Below are positions 9,926 to 22,850 of a stretch of DNA of 64,000 nt, piece by piece; positions within the stretch are counted from its first letter, which is position 1, and every line of letters starts with the position of its first letter. The translations under genes and the position numbers were made by a program. The notes below the pieces were generated by a model, which saw only the letters and a program-made list of their open reading frames with translations, was not told where the DNA came from and searched no databases. This DNA comes from Colius striatus (Eukaryota; Chordata; Aves; Coliiformes; Coliidae), in assembly GCF_028858725.1 (NCBI RefSeq), contig NC_084765.1, forward strand, positions 12,249,001 to 12,313,000, given 5' to 3'.

Positions 9926-12900
9926 ATTCACTTTTAGCAGAGAGCATTCATAATTTGAAGAACACTTCTGAATAAAATCAGGATTCTCAAATAATTTAAC
10001 TCCTATTGAATCAGTAAATCAAAAACATAAGTCAGAACATCAGCAAATCTGGGACTTTGCAAAAGAAATATTGTAGAAGCTCAGGCAGACACCCCATGGA
10101 AGCAGTCGGGCTTATTAAAAGCACACGCTCCTCTACTTACAGTGTTTCCCACCCAGCCAATTGAATGGCCAGACTTTTTACTAAAGCTAACTGAAACAGC
10201 ACATGTGTGTGGTTTAAACTAATTACTCTGATGAAGCTGATAAAAAAATCCTAAAGACCCACAAAAGTGCTTAATTCTTCCTGGATATTTGTTAGTGATT
10301 TCAGTCATTTCAGGCATTCAATGGATTCTCCGAAGAATACAAAGGATAAGATCAGTGCTGGTCCCAAAAACACTGTAAAAAGGATTAGCTATCAAATAGT
10401 ATTTGGAAAACAAATAAACATATATGAAGTTCATGCCCTAATTGCATTAGCAATTAGTGTTGATATTCTTATATATATGTTGGATTCTTTTTCCACCAAA
10501 GAAGAAAATTATGACTGAGGTCATAGAACAATGCAATGGTCCTCTATTTAAATGGTTTTTACTTGCACATCCCAGTAACAATATTGTTTCTAACCTCACG
10601 TAGCACAAACATTGGCTAAGAGAACCCAGGTAAGATCTAAGAAGTAGAAAAAGATCTATTTTTTCAACATTTTTATACAAACCACATATTTTCAAAGTAA
10701 ATGAATGCAACATCAGATCAGACAGACTGAGCATCCTGTGTACAAATACAGCTGGAAAGGTTGGTCTGGTCAAGTGGTCAACTGCAAGTCTCCTGCCACT
10801 GAAAGCTTCTCAGATAAAAAGGTCTGTTTGCTATTCCTGTAGTCAAAAAATGTTCTGATGTCTAACCTGACTGCAATTTGAGTCAGTTCACTCCACCAGA
10901 GATACAGAGGACAGATGCTCCTCTTCTGCTTCCCAATAGTTTTTTACGTTTGAAGCTTGGGGTTTCTTTTGTATTCATGCAGATGATCATTCCTGCCTAA
11001 GTACAGCTCTTTGCTCTCCTCCTTAATGAACTACATCCCAGATTTTTCTGATAATTTCCCAGACTAATTTTAGTAGAAACCACTAGTTCAAAAAGTTCAG
11101 TCTTGGAAAGAGTTGATGTACCTCACAGCAACCTGCACTGAGGTGGCAGGAATAGGACGTGATTGTCAGGTGGTAGGGACCTAAGCAGCAACGAAATGGG
11201 GCTCTGCTAAGCCGGTGTTTGAGTCTCACTGTTCTCTTCAGGAAAATGAGGAAAAAAATACTCATTTTGACAGTGTGTAGCAATTTCAAGTCTTTGAGCT
11301 CACAGTTTGTGAAAACTTAGAGACTGAAAATGACCACAGATCTGCTAAAGTCAGGACTGGCAGTATAAACTTCTATGGCTACATGTTTTGTTTTGAATTC
11401 ACGTTAATGCTAAAGGTGAAAACAGAGCTTAAACAGCACTGGAATCTTTGTATCTTAAATAACCTCCATACTCTGTGTGGGTATTTCTGACCTTGAGTAG
11501 GGAAAGACATACTTGTTTCAGACAAATTAGGTTTAATATTTCTGCACAATATTCTGTATTGACAAACACCAGAACCTCTATGACATATACAAGGTAAATG
11601 ATGTGAAAATACAAAACCCAGTTGTTGCACAGTTGTTTCTGGTAAAGAAATACATTTACTCCAGAATACTAAAGTTTATTTAAAAAAATTTCCCTTAAAA
11701 CACAGGCCACTATTTGCAATGTTTTGTTTTTCCAAATGCCCTGTTTAGTTGCAGTAATCACATCATAGAATCTGACAGCACATTTAGTAGAAAAGGTCAA
11801 CTTCTTTACTGCTAGACAGTTTAGATTCTCCCTTTGAGAGTCAACAAGTCTTGGAATGTACATAAGAGCAAAATTTGGCCTCCCTTCCACATCCACTGTC
11901 TGAAGCATTCATTCTCATACTGCCCAATTTTTGAGATCCAAATAAGCCCAGTTTAAACAAAGACACACAAGAAAAAACTGAGACTCTTGTAGAAACACCC
12001 AAGTGTGGTGTGATGGACACACAACAGAAATTAGGAAGAAACTTTCAGTTGGTGGCAGGCTTTGGAGTAGGCTCAGAACAGAAACCAATGGGTGCAAATG
12101 TCACCATGAAGAAAGCTGCACATAAATCAGGCTTAGGAGAGAAACAAATGGCATGGGCAGTGTTCTTACCAAGACAACAACATTCACAGTGACCATCACA
12201 GTGAGGATCACGGCCTGCCAACAAACACTGGATCCATCACTCACTCTAAGCATGCCAAGCAGCGTGCCAGTTCTCCACAGGAGACTATCCTCCTGTCCTT
12301 TCCCAGGACATGGTGCTGCCTGGGCTGCAGGCTGCAGTTCCTCCACATCTGTAAACAGAGCCTGTATGTACTTCTGTTTGCTTTTCTTTAAGTGCCCTCC
12401 TTGGATTGCATAGTCCTTGTTCTGGGCTTAGGGCTCAGTCAGTATAGTGCAAGTATAACAAAAAGGCTTATGTTACACGCAATGCTGACACAGGAAAAGT
12501 TCAAATAACCTGGAGTCACAGGTCCCAGTTTTTGCCTTCAGGAGGAGCTCTTTCTTCAGTCTTAGGAGAGCTGTATCTCAATGGCTCTGGTTCTGCCGTT
12601 TCTTTGCTAAGCTCCCATGCATGTCTTTGCACAATGTGACTGGTGACAAGTACACAGGGTGGGAAGGAGCACACAGGGAAAACCATGCACTGTTACAGAG
12701 CAGGATGACAGTAAGTATCTCATAGTTGAATTGCTTAGGGATAAACTCATCTATAATAAACCTGTCCTGCGTGTTTTTCTTACATGGTGGCTGCTTGCAT
12801 GAATGCTAAGTGAGCTTTCATCCTCCAGATCCAGGCAGATAGAAATGAAGAAGAAAAAGAGAAAAGAAGATTATTTTCCAAGAAATGAGTGTATCTGTGA

Positions 12901-14424
12901 TGGACACTGTAAAATAAACCAAGTTATACTGACATTTACAGCATGCTCCCAGCATCAAGCTCTGCTATCCTAGTAAAGCAGTTGCTTTTAGCAGATCCCT
13001 GGCATCCACAAAATGCACAGAAGCAAATACACCGTTGTCAGGAAGCTTAAATCCATCATACAGGTGGCAATAAATCAGAGAGTAGGCCTAAAACCACTGC
13101 TGTAGAAAGAGGACTTAAGAAATGCGGCCTTTCGTGTGTAGGTGCTGAGTTTTGCAAGTACAATTCAAGGAGCCTGCTGTTAGAAATGCTGCACTGTAAG
13201 TCACAATTGTCAACCAGAAGAGAGGGAAAAGTGAATTCCTTTACATGTGTTCTTCGGTCTCTTGGTCAGAAACCTGTTGTGCACTTGAAAATTCACCAAC
13301 AACCCTGAATTGCACAATGTGATGAATACCCCCACTGAGGATTATGCAACCAGAATGGAAGGCCACCCTACTTGGAAATGAGAACATATACACAGGGATT
13401 TAACACATCAGCTTTATAGGTTTCACTGACAGAGCTTTCTGGAGCATCCTCGTATGAGAAGACCTACACGTTTGAAAGAAGAGAACATTATAGATGGAAA
13501 AAAAATCATCAGCGAGCTTAAAACAAAGGAATTGTAGTAACACAGAAAACTGAGAAGCATCTACCACCTGCAAGGTCTCTGAAGCGATACCAAATAAGAA
13601 TTCATCCTCACGGACTTGTGCTATGTAGTCAGTAAGAGAGACTAATCAGTGCTTTGGAAAACGGGGTTGTTTTAGGGGTGTTTTGTTGTTTGGGTTTAAG
13701 AAAATAAAATCAACAACAAAAAACTTTGTCATAGTACCACTGAATTCAGTAAGTCTTGGAAATCCAACAGAGCCATATTCCACAATCAGCTTTTTAAGAC
13801 AATGTTGTTATAAATGATGTAAGAATAAGCATCACTGCTGTAGCCCTATGTTAAACCAGAGGTTAGAATTAACAGTACATAGCATTTCTATCTTTTCAGC
13901 CTACATTATAAAACACCGACTCTCCAAATAAATAGAGTTAGGAATGAAATATAGCCCCATTGTGGGTTTTTTTAAAATACAGAAAACTCAATGAGCCTGA
14001 TTTATTTGCTGCAAAACTTTTCAGTTCCTGACACTTGCACTGCACCCTTCTGTTTGGTCTGGGACACCCTCCTGAATGGATATGCACAAAACTTGATTTC
14101 AGTGTAATTTCAATTGCCTGATGAGAAACCTCTGTAATAATGTGGTTTGTTCTTTCCAGTATTCCAAACTGAAGTGAAAGAGTTTAGTCTTCACAAAGAA
14201 GTTCAAAACAGATACCTTCTGCCTAGTAGTTGGTCACCTGTGGCAACAGCTCAAATCCAGGTTTAGGGACTCAGGACTTAGTTTTAGTCCCAGCTCTAAA
14301 AACAGCTTTGCTTGCTTGTCTATTTGTTTTTATAAACTGCAAATCACAGCTTCACTGCCATTAAAAGGATGATGATACTTACCTGCTGCTCAACTGGTGT
14401 AAGGCTTTATTAGCTGATGGGTGG
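9926..14424. other. intergenic region with one unexplained small ORF
   Basis: This is AT-rich DNA between CR1 copies. The only thing that drew attention is an open frame on + at 10267-10518 (inner Met at 10321) with a Lys-rich start and one hydrophobic segment (see findings). No RNA gene, additional repeat family or conserved exon was recognised. A stretch at 12830-12900 is A/G-rich. Confidence 0.55.
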
Positions 14425-14560
14425 CATAGAATCATTACAGAATCATAGAATGGTAGGGGTTGGAAGGGACCTTTAGAGATTATCTAGTCTAACCTCCCTG
14501 CAGAAGCAGGTTCACCTAAACCAGGTCACATAGGAACATGTCCAGGTGGGTCTTGAAGAC
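14425..14560 (-). mobile_element. CR1 LINE 3' fragment, antisense
   Basis: It reads aatcatagaatggtaggggt, then tggaagggacctttagagat and gcagaagcaggttcacctaa. It is the same subfamily as the copy at 9650, which shares nearly all of this sequence, but is truncated after about 135 bp (at tcttgaagac). Confidence 0.93.
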
Positions 14561-16764
14561 GTTTGTGAAGAGTTGTTCATAGCTTTGTGGATGTTAAGTC
14601 TGATAATTACTACTACAATCACAGACTGGCTCCATGATAGAAGATATTGCCACAAGCATAACAATATGAAAGAAAGCCCCCCACAAAAAAGAAAGCGCTG
14701 CTATTTTGTTAAGAGATGGCTGTATCTTTAGACAAGGTCCTAACACTGTGGCCTGGATATAGTATGCAACAGAATATAATAGATGTCTCATGACACACAC
14801 TATTCTGCCAGTAACAAGATTCCTGCTTGGAAAAAGCCCTTTGTCAATCCAAAAAGCACTAAAAGTTAATGACTTTTGCCTAGAAATCCTGGAGTTTTTT
14901 TCTTAGATGAGAAGTCTGGATTTTATCATCAACTAACAAATCTCCTCATATAAGGCAGCAGAAAATGAGGCAGGGGCTTTAGTGGAAAACACTGCTCTGT
15001 TTGCATTTAGCAGTGAAGGTGCTGACCTTCAGAAATAAACACAGTGGTGCACAAAAAGGCAGCTTCATAAGGAAAGCATATTTAGTAGCTATGTTATGTT
15101 TTTTCCAGCAGGACTATCAAGCACACCTATCTGTCAGCTGTGCACATTGCTGGTAAAGGCAGCTGCCTCTCAACTAACTCAACTCGGTACAGCTATAGCT
15201 ACTTCAACAACTACTTTCTTTGAGTACAAATTACATCTTTTAAATAGCTAAAAAGACCCCCATGATGTTTAAAAGACACGTTAGGATCGATATAGTTCTA
15301 CTTTAGCTACTGAGGACAAGAAATTCTCCCTAGACAAGAGAACAGGATGGTAGTAATTGGGTTATTTTCTGATGTTCCCAGACTGGCAGGAAAACCTCCT
15401 GTTACGGGGTGCCAGAGCTAACCAACTTGCTTAAAAGCTGAATTTGATAGCATGAGCAGTGCCCAAAGGCCACTGCCACAAAGGGTACTCTGGTTTTGTG
15501 CACTTGTGAGATTTTCTGCACTGGAAAAATAAAGCAAACTCATGACATAATTTTCCAAGACATCAAGGCTAAATGCCTGATAAAATTGCCTAATAGCCTT
15601 GGGGAAAAAAAAAAGTAGAATTAAAAGAGAATGAAAACATTCCTGGTGTTACCTGGTAAGTCGACATTGGAACAGTACATGATTTCTTACACGACATTCA
15701 GGAGTGCCTATGAGAGTGAGGAAGTGCACTCTAGTTGGGACTTTGGAAATCCCATCACTTACTGTGTCCTGATCACACTGGCAGATTCCTGCAGCCAAAG
15801 TCTGGCAGTTTGCACAGATCAAACCCTACTCTGCTTGCACGGATGGAGCTGCAGGATCCGGAGCTTACTGCTTAACCAAGAGTTCAAACTTCAAGACAAG
15901 CTTGAGTAAACACAATTTTGATCAAAGAATTCCCTTGAAATTTCACACAATCTATAAGCATTAAAATCCACTAGACTTTAATGTTAAAATCTAGAAAAGT
16001 GTTTATAAATTACATTCTGCTAGTTTGAGAGAGTTCACTTTAGAAATTACTTCTAATGGCATTGTGCCAACTGGGATAACCTCAGTGAGAAGCTACAGAT
16101 CCAGGGGCAAATGTGAGAAACAGATTGCATTGTAAACATCCCCCATTGAGTATAAAGGTAGTCACAAATCATGAGACTCATTGTTTTTAAATCAGATGTG
16201 CGTGACAGAGTCAAAGTCTACAGTAATGACAGTTTTGAACGGCTGAGTCACATCCAAGAAAAAAACAACAAGCAATCCAAAGTACAAAAAGGCAATTTGC
16301 AGCATAGTCACCAAGTGTTTTTGTTCGCTACCTAAAATCAGAAACAGGCAGTTGCATAAACTGAACCTCTGCAACAAGTTCAAGAATAATGGTTTTAAAA
16401 CAACTGATGGCGCAAACTAAACCACAGCCAAAGCCAGATCACTGAAAGAAGGAAACATCTATCAGATGGTTTGCCCTTACTGTTTTTTTTCTGCACATTT
16501 AGTGACCAAAAATGACACAGGTAAAAAATTCAAGCCTCAGTGAAATCACTGACAAGATTTCCATAGAGTTCACCAGTGTTGAGATGCTACCATAAGAGCT
16601 ATTCAGGTCCTACACAGGTTACAGAAAACTGTTCATATTTTACTGCAGTTCCTCCAGTAATAATTTAATAGGGTACTTAACACCATCTGCCATCCACCAG
16701 CCTCAAAACACTCTGGAGAAGCCTCTCAGCAGATGGGGGACAGACATAGGCAGGTCTGAAGACT
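14561..16764. other. intergenic region, nothing recognised
   Basis: This AT-rich stretch lies between the CR1 copy and the first possible TUB poly(A) site. I see no exon, RNA gene or repeat family here. ORFs such as 15631-15909 have no features I can interpret. Confidence 0.55.
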
Positions 16765-16770
16765 TTTATT
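16765..16770 (-). promoter_or_regulatory. most distal candidate TUB poly(A) signal
   Basis: TTTATT on + is AATAAA on the TUB strand (ttgaaATAAAAGtc context), about 5.9 kb past the TUB stop. Nearer candidates are at 19524-19529, 18435-18440, 18017-18022 and 17763-17768. Reading alone cannot choose among them. Confidence 0.25.
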
Positions 16771-16784
16771 TCAATTCAACTTGT

Positions 16785-16895
16785 TGGAACGGAGGCACAA
16801 AAAGGTTACAAGATTTGCACAAAGTCACAGAGTCAGTTGGGATTAAACCCCAAGTGACCTGATCCCCAGGCCTGCTCCCTTCCAACAGCCGCTGG
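16785..16895 (+). mobile_element. probable MIR-type ancient SINE fragment
   Basis: The order of blocks follows the 3' half of the MIR consensus as I remember it: a gaaactgaggcaca-like start (ggaacggaggcaca), aggttacaagatttgcacaa, agtcacagagtcagttggga, ttaaaccccaagtgacc, then a cag-gcctgctccctt ending. Divergence is high, as expected for an element this old. It lies antisense to TUB and could fall inside its 3' UTR. Confidence 0.6.
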
Positions 16896-18054
16896 GTGCC
16901 TGAAAGACTAGGCCGATTTTAACACAGACCTGTGACTTTTCAGGACATTTTTGTGTGTGTTCAAGCAGTACTTAAGCACAGATTAGATGCAGGATGATTC
17001 ACTGGTACTTGCTAGGTTCTGACTCTCAAGCAGGACCTCATTCCAGTTGGAGTAATTGTCAAGGTAGTTTTCAAACTGCCATTACAGGCTTAAATAAAAC
17101 CACAATAAGTTTTCAGTGTTACTGAGCAATCCAATTATAAAGTGAAGAGGAAGGGGTTTTTTTTTCTCAAAAATTTAAGCCTAATTTTTCTGAACTGTGT
17201 CCTCTTCCCAAAGCAATTTAGCAAACCAGTGTATTGGTTCCATTACACAGTTTCAAGACAGGTAGTTAATTCAAGTCCTCTCAGTGAAGGTATGGATAAA
17301 CATACCCTTACTGAAAATGGGGAATCTGAAATTTCTAGGCAGTCACATAAAATACAACATATAAAGTATGTTTTAATGTGTTTTCATCCAATATACAGGC
17401 ATTTGTGAGTATCAGCTACTGAGCTACAGTTCATAGCAAAACACCAAGACATCAAGATAGTTGTGCAAATCTTTCTTAGTTCCTTGGCAGCAACAGAAAG
17501 AATTGAAAAATATCTACACAATTCACTTCAAACACTTAGAGAACAGAATCCTGGAAGCTACGTTTCAAACATGAAGGACAACAGAAACTCCCTTTCTTTG
17601 AGCAGTCTAAACAAGAGAAGCCTGCATCTACAGTTACAAGAATTCTAGTGCAAAATTTGTATGTATAAAACTACTTATAGTCATCAAAATGAGCCCATAA
17701 TTCTAATAAAGGTGACTGCTGCTTTATCATACGCACCATCCTCATTTACCAGGCAAAGATATTTTATTGGTGAGCACATGCTCCTCTAAAACCAGGAAAA
17801 ATCTTGAAAATTATATTTTAAGAAAGCAACAGGATAGTATGGAGGAACTAGTTAGAATGCCACAGGATCAAACCCAAAGTCTTCCCTCCAACCCCTGCCA
17901 CACATCAAGAGAAACTCCCTCTGCCCAAAACACCCTGTCTCACCATATTAAAATAATCAAGGACAAAATATTCTGATACTGGTCTAGAGTCATCATCTCT
18001 TCAGGACAAGAACTCATTTATTCAGTCCTTGGTGCACCCTTTCGTGGATGTTGT

Positions 18055-18115
18055 CCAACGTGGGGTTGGACTAGATGATCTCTCCAAGTCCCTTCCATCC
18101 CTAAGATTCTGTGAA
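18055..18115 (+). mobile_element. short CR1 3' end
   Basis: It reads ggggttggactagatgatct, then ctccaagtcccttccatccc and taagattctgtg. This is the last 60 bp of a CR1 in sense orientation, diverged, antisense to the presumed TUB 3' UTR. Confidence 0.85.
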
Positions 18116-18434
18116 ATCACTAATAAATTAAGCTAGGACACGAGATCTGAGAGTGATTTTCTATACTAAGGACAGGGTTGATTTCCTTTGTTTTTAATGG
18201 GCAGTGCTGAAGCAGGGGTAAAAATTTTATATGTAGAAAACTAGGTCTTAATGTTCGATACTTTTAGAGACCTCACTGGTATCTCTGCTTGTTTAAAGTC
18301 CCTCCTTTGGTTCATTGAATGGGAGCAAAAAGTCAGAAAGTTCAAATTGATGACACTGGTACACCATGACCGGTGAAACTCAGTGCTGCCGTCTGACTCC
18401 ACAAGAATGGTTTTCGGTCATACAACTACTAGAT

Positions 18435-18440
18435 TTTATT
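18435..18440 (-). promoter_or_regulatory. candidate TUB poly(A) signal AATAAA
   Basis: On the TUB strand the context is gataATAAAAtct, about 4.3 kb past the stop, with a GT-rich stretch (ttcttgtggag) 30-40 nt further on. The distance is close to the length I remember for mammalian TUB 3' UTRs, so this is my preferred candidate, weakly. Confidence 0.35.
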
Positions 18441-20448
18441 ATCGAGCCCTTTTCACTAAAGCTCCTTCAGATCTAGCACCTCATGAGGACAGTCAGCTGG
18501 GAACTCCAGCACCACTGTAAGGCAATTTGAATAGTGAGAGATTTTCTCAGTAATTATTACAAAAGCACTCTCACAGACTTCTTAGCATCAGAACTTGTAA
18601 CAATGGCCTGCGACAGTTACTATTTTATGTGCTGTATATTATCCTACAAAAGGAGTGGAGTGATGTCTAGTTTCTCAAAAATAAACTATTTTAGGGCACC
18701 ACCACACTTCAGCTCACAAAAACACTTTCAGCCTTTGAAAAGGAAAAAATAAGGCAGCACTACAAAGGAAAACTGTCTAACGATCTGCCTCCAGGCTTGC
18801 GGACAGTTCTGCTCATTGATTTGCAACCAATCATTTGGAAACTCTCCTTACCAAATGTTTACTGAGAAAAATTCTGATTATATTTTAGGCAAGATTTTTT
18901 ATCTGCTACCTTTTAATGTGTTAATTTACTCTACTGAAAAGCCAAAGGGCCAAATTCACCCCTCTGATAAGGCTTCTGTTGTAGGAGCATCCCTGGATGT
19001 GCACCGAAGGCATTATGCATCTGCGGAGAGATCACTCAGTACCATTGTCAATATAAACACACATCCTTGAAGAAAAGATAAAGGGATTGTGAAGAGAATG
19101 AGAAGGAACAGAACATCAGAGATGAAGAAAAGTAGATAAACGGCCAGGAAGAAACTGTTTGATGTAAACAGAGTGACAAGTTAGATTAAGAACTGTCATT
19201 AAAGCATGCAGTATTTGCCTATAAGCGATTCAGGCAAGGGATTTGTTTACAACTCCCTGACAAAATCAACAGCAGACATAAAAAATCACCAATATTAGGA
19301 TTTTAAATAATGTTAAATATACTGTATCCAACCACTCACTAGGACTATGTGAAGGAAATGCACAGCTCGCTGCCATTGTCACAAACAAGGTCATGTCCTG
19401 TTGCACACTGACAAGCAGGCCCTGCAGAAGCTACCACTAATATGAGTGTCCCACTAATTACTAACTACTCCTCAGCTACTTTAGTACGCATATACCTCTG
19501 AAAATAGATACTGGTGCCAAGATTTTATTGCAGGTGTAGGGAAAAATCTTTCTGAGGACAGTGTGATCTCAGGTTTTCCTATATGTCAAGACAGAACCTG
19601 CTGTGACTTTACTGAGTTAGGTAAAGAAAATTTGGAGATGCGCTGGAAAACTTGTAATTTCACCTTGCATTGACCTGCAGCAGTGATCTGGTGGATAATG
19701 ACCACCAGAAACTATACAGATTCTAAATTAAAAGTAACTGATTCTGGAGCAGAAGCGAATCAAAAGAACTCAGTACCCTGTCAGTACCATGCCCAACAAC
19801 AGTGAGGAACTAGGGGTTTGGCAAAGGCCACTAGGCACAAATCCTACTGTAACCCACCCTGATTTAGAGAGATCCTCATTCCAATTAGTTTCAGGTTAAT
19901 ACCCCCCTCTTGTGACCTCAATTTATGGTGGGGAATTTTTTCCTCACTGCTTGTTGGCTGATGTCCCTACATGATTCTGTTCAAGTGATGGGAACTGGAG
20001 CCATCGCTTTCCTCCTGGCATGCTTACAGGTTAAAATGAATACCTGGCTGGGAAGAACATGCAGTGAGAGTCAGGTTACACAATGTACTGGCAGCAAAAC
20101 TGTCCCAAGAATCTGAACTCTCTGCCTTTCCCCAGTCTCTCATTCTCACCCTTAGGCAGGAGTTCACTGCACACAAGCTTCCTTTTCGTGCCAATTCCCC
20201 GTGGGGCCATGGTGCAAGTCAGACCATTGTTATCTTCCACGTTAAAAATAATCCTTCCTAAACCAACTCCACTCCTAGAGCCAATAGGCTGCATATTTGC
20301 ACCATAAACCTTTAAGACAGTGCTGTGTTACAGAGAGAGGCAGAAAACTGTCAGGTGTCACTTTTTCAAGCTTTAAGGAAAACGTATGAGTGGTGAGCCC
20401 CAGAATGAAAGCCACATACACATTCAACCATCTCCATGCTGCAGAGTT

Positions 20449-20538
20449 CCACATCACACCTGGATACCGGGAGTGGGAATTCCTGCTTTTGAAATCCACA
20501 TCACACCTAAATACCAGGACTGGGAATTCCTGCTTTTG
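20449..20538 (+). repeat. 47-bp direct tandem duplication, two copies
   Basis: Copy one runs from ccacatcacacctggatacc to ttcctgcttttg. Copy two begins at 20496 with ccacatcacacctaaatacc and ends with the same ttcctgcttttg. They differ at only a few positions (gg/aa, g/a, g/c). The two copies sit head to tail without spacer. Confidence 0.9.
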
Positions 20539-21819
20539 CAGTAGTCTGAGCAAACAAAAATTTCTGCTTATCCTCAGAGTTAGTTTTTAGACTGACATGA
20601 AATAACCAAAGGCCTAAGGGCCTTCTCTGTTAAAATCCAAAGTGAGATCGCAGACGGGGATGTGAAGTGGTGGGAAACCACCAGCTACAGGCAAAAACAA
20701 AGCATCCATGTGCAAAGTCCAGGTATCACACTGCAGCTCATGACTCATCGTTTTGATCAGTCATTGAAGGAACTGACTGCTTGTGTCCCTCAAACAAAAG
20801 GTGTCTTTCCATTTAATACCATTAAACGGAAAGGCTTCTTCCAAAATACTAAAAAATATGCCAGAACCTCCTGTTATTTTAAGATAGTATTTGACAGGTT
20901 TAGTCCATGAACAAAACACTGTTCAATGCCAGATTTTTTCCCATAGATTTTTTAAAAGATTTAGAAAGATGCTGGCAATTGCTTATTTCCATCTCTTATC
21001 TGAAATCTCTTTGTCTGCATACTGGGAAAGAGACCTAAAGGCAAATGTGAAGAAGAGAATTATATTTCTCTTATTAGTTGAAATTATACAGTCTGGTGGC
21101 ATAACCTCTCCTCGTGGCCTGTTCCTTTAGCCTAAAAGGGACTGACAGCTACAAGGCAAGTAGATTTGATCTCATTTTCTCATTATATAATCTTTTGTTG
21201 TGCAATGGAAGAGTCTGTAACAAGTAAAAATGAGGATCTGAATACACGCAGTGTAAAATGCACCTACTTCTGCACTTGACTCACGCTTCAGTACCGTTCT
21301 GGTGAAATACAAATAAATGCTCTGACTTTGTGTGCCATTTAGGATAACTTTGTACAGAACTATGGCAGAAAGACTTGCTGTTTTTGAAGGTGTTTTACAG
21401 TGTGCTTTCAGTTGCAGCTCTTGGCTTTTGAGATGTTCAGATGAGAATAGCTTGTTCTTTGCTTGTGTTTCGAAGTGGTGTTTGTTTCTATCTTGCAGAT
21501 AAATCAGTAAAAACCGAAATTCAAAATACACACTATTTGAAGCTATTCCATGTCCTGCCAGTGTCTCTTTTGTATGCAGCATACTCTAGATTTGCCTAGA
21601 AGGACTTAGCTCAGTAGCTGGCACGTTTACATTAGAGAACAACATACACAGTTTCCATCGATTTCAAGCGTTCTTACAACGGGAAATAAATATGAGAAGT
21701 GGTTGCTGCTGAAAGTTCAAAAAATGCAATCAACGAATTGTAAAATCGCAAAAGGCCAGACAATTTAATAAAATATTTCCATTTACCTTCCTCAGCTTTA
21801 CACAGCCTGTTCAAAATAA

Positions 21820-21843
21820 AAAGATTCTCTGCAGAGAACCTTT
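21820..21843. repeat. 24-bp near-palindrome with perfect 14-bp core
   Basis: The core TTCTCTGCAGAGAA (21825-21838) is its own reverse complement. After one mismatched pair the symmetry resumes with AAAG at 21820-21823 against CTTT at 21840-21843. It would lie about 880 nt into the TUB 3' UTR. Confidence 0.85.
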
Positions 21844-22716
21844 ATCCAACTGTTTGTATCACTTCATACAAAATGTGTGTTTGAATTACCACAGCAATAC
21901 AAGGATATAAATTCCCAACACGCGACATGCCAAATTCAACATAAGTTCTGCTTTCTTGGCATCTAGACATTTCCCTTTTCTGTACTCCAAACACATTTTC
22001 ATTTCAAACAAATTAAAAAGCATGTAGATGTTAAAACCTAATGACAGCTTAGAATTCAAGTGACTTGTGCAACATTGTTTTGTGCTTTCTACTTCTCCAT
22101 TTCCTCCTACGGCAATTAAAATTCATCATGCCCTAGAACATACATGATAGCAATGCATCAAGTTCAGTCCAGCAGAGCTTTTTAACTTTCAGACTTGGCT
22201 TTATACTACACGAGATCCTTGCACGTTCAAAAAAGTGCATCATTTTTTGTCATCTTTAACGTTGGACGATGTGAAGCTCTGACTAGTCGATGTAGGAATG
22301 CAACCTCGAGGTACAACTGCAGCCTCGGCATGATTCTTAAATGTAAAAAGAAATGTTGTTGAGCGTGCACGCCCTTTCTGGATTTAAAAAAGACACCTTT
22401 ATAATGGTGCTACTAGAGCCATGGTACAGTACATCATGGCACATCTCCATAACGTTATCAAGGACATGAGATAGAACTTCTATTTACACAAACTTGATGT
22501 CACTTCCAGAAAAATAGGGGGGAAAAAAAAAAAGGAAAACATTATTTCCTGAATGTCCTGATTTTTTAGAAGATTCCTTTTACTTTCTCTTCAGCAAGAG
22601 AGTGGTCCTCCAGAACTGCATTTTCCCTGACCTGTGTGGACCACACGTGACACCAGCAGGAACTAGGAATCATATGGCAAACTGCTTCCCTTGGGAGGAT
22701 GCTCGCCCGTGCCCCT

Positions 22717-22850
22717 TTACTCACAAGCCAGCTTGCTGTCAAAACTTGAAAGGGCAATAGCAAAGGCTTGTAGGGCACACATCGGGTAGTTGTAGTCCAT
22801 GGTGAACACATCCTCAGCCACACGGCCAAACTGCATCACTATGTAGTCAG
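22717..22850 (-). CDS. TUB: TUB last coding exon with stop
   Basis: It opens with CT to complete a split Pro codon, then reads [27 protein letters not shown], and [16 protein letters not shown], with TAA at 22719-22717. The final 16 residues form the second tubby signature, which makes the central hydrophobic helix of the domain. Confidence 0.97.

Larger units (their letters stand above)
16896..22716 (-). other. TUB: probable TUB 3' UTR and downstream DNA
   Basis: No coding sequence follows the TUB stop at 22717. Mammalian TUB has a 3' UTR of several kilobases, so much of this stretch may be transcribed on the - strand. Candidate AATAAA signals lie 3.2, 4.3, 4.7, 4.95 and 5.9 kb past the stop. 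Near the stop, 22240-22480 contains several CpGs and few repeats, which is typical of a conserved UTR part, but I cannot test this. A CR1 piece (18055-18115), a 47-bp tandem duplication (20449-20538) and a near-palindrome (21820-21843) are listed separately. Confidence 0.55.

Noticed and set aside
21172..21582. 136-codon open frame on - beyond the TUB stop
   Set aside because: It lies in the presumed TUB 3' UTR, has no family resemblance, and a long UTR of this size yields such frames by chance.
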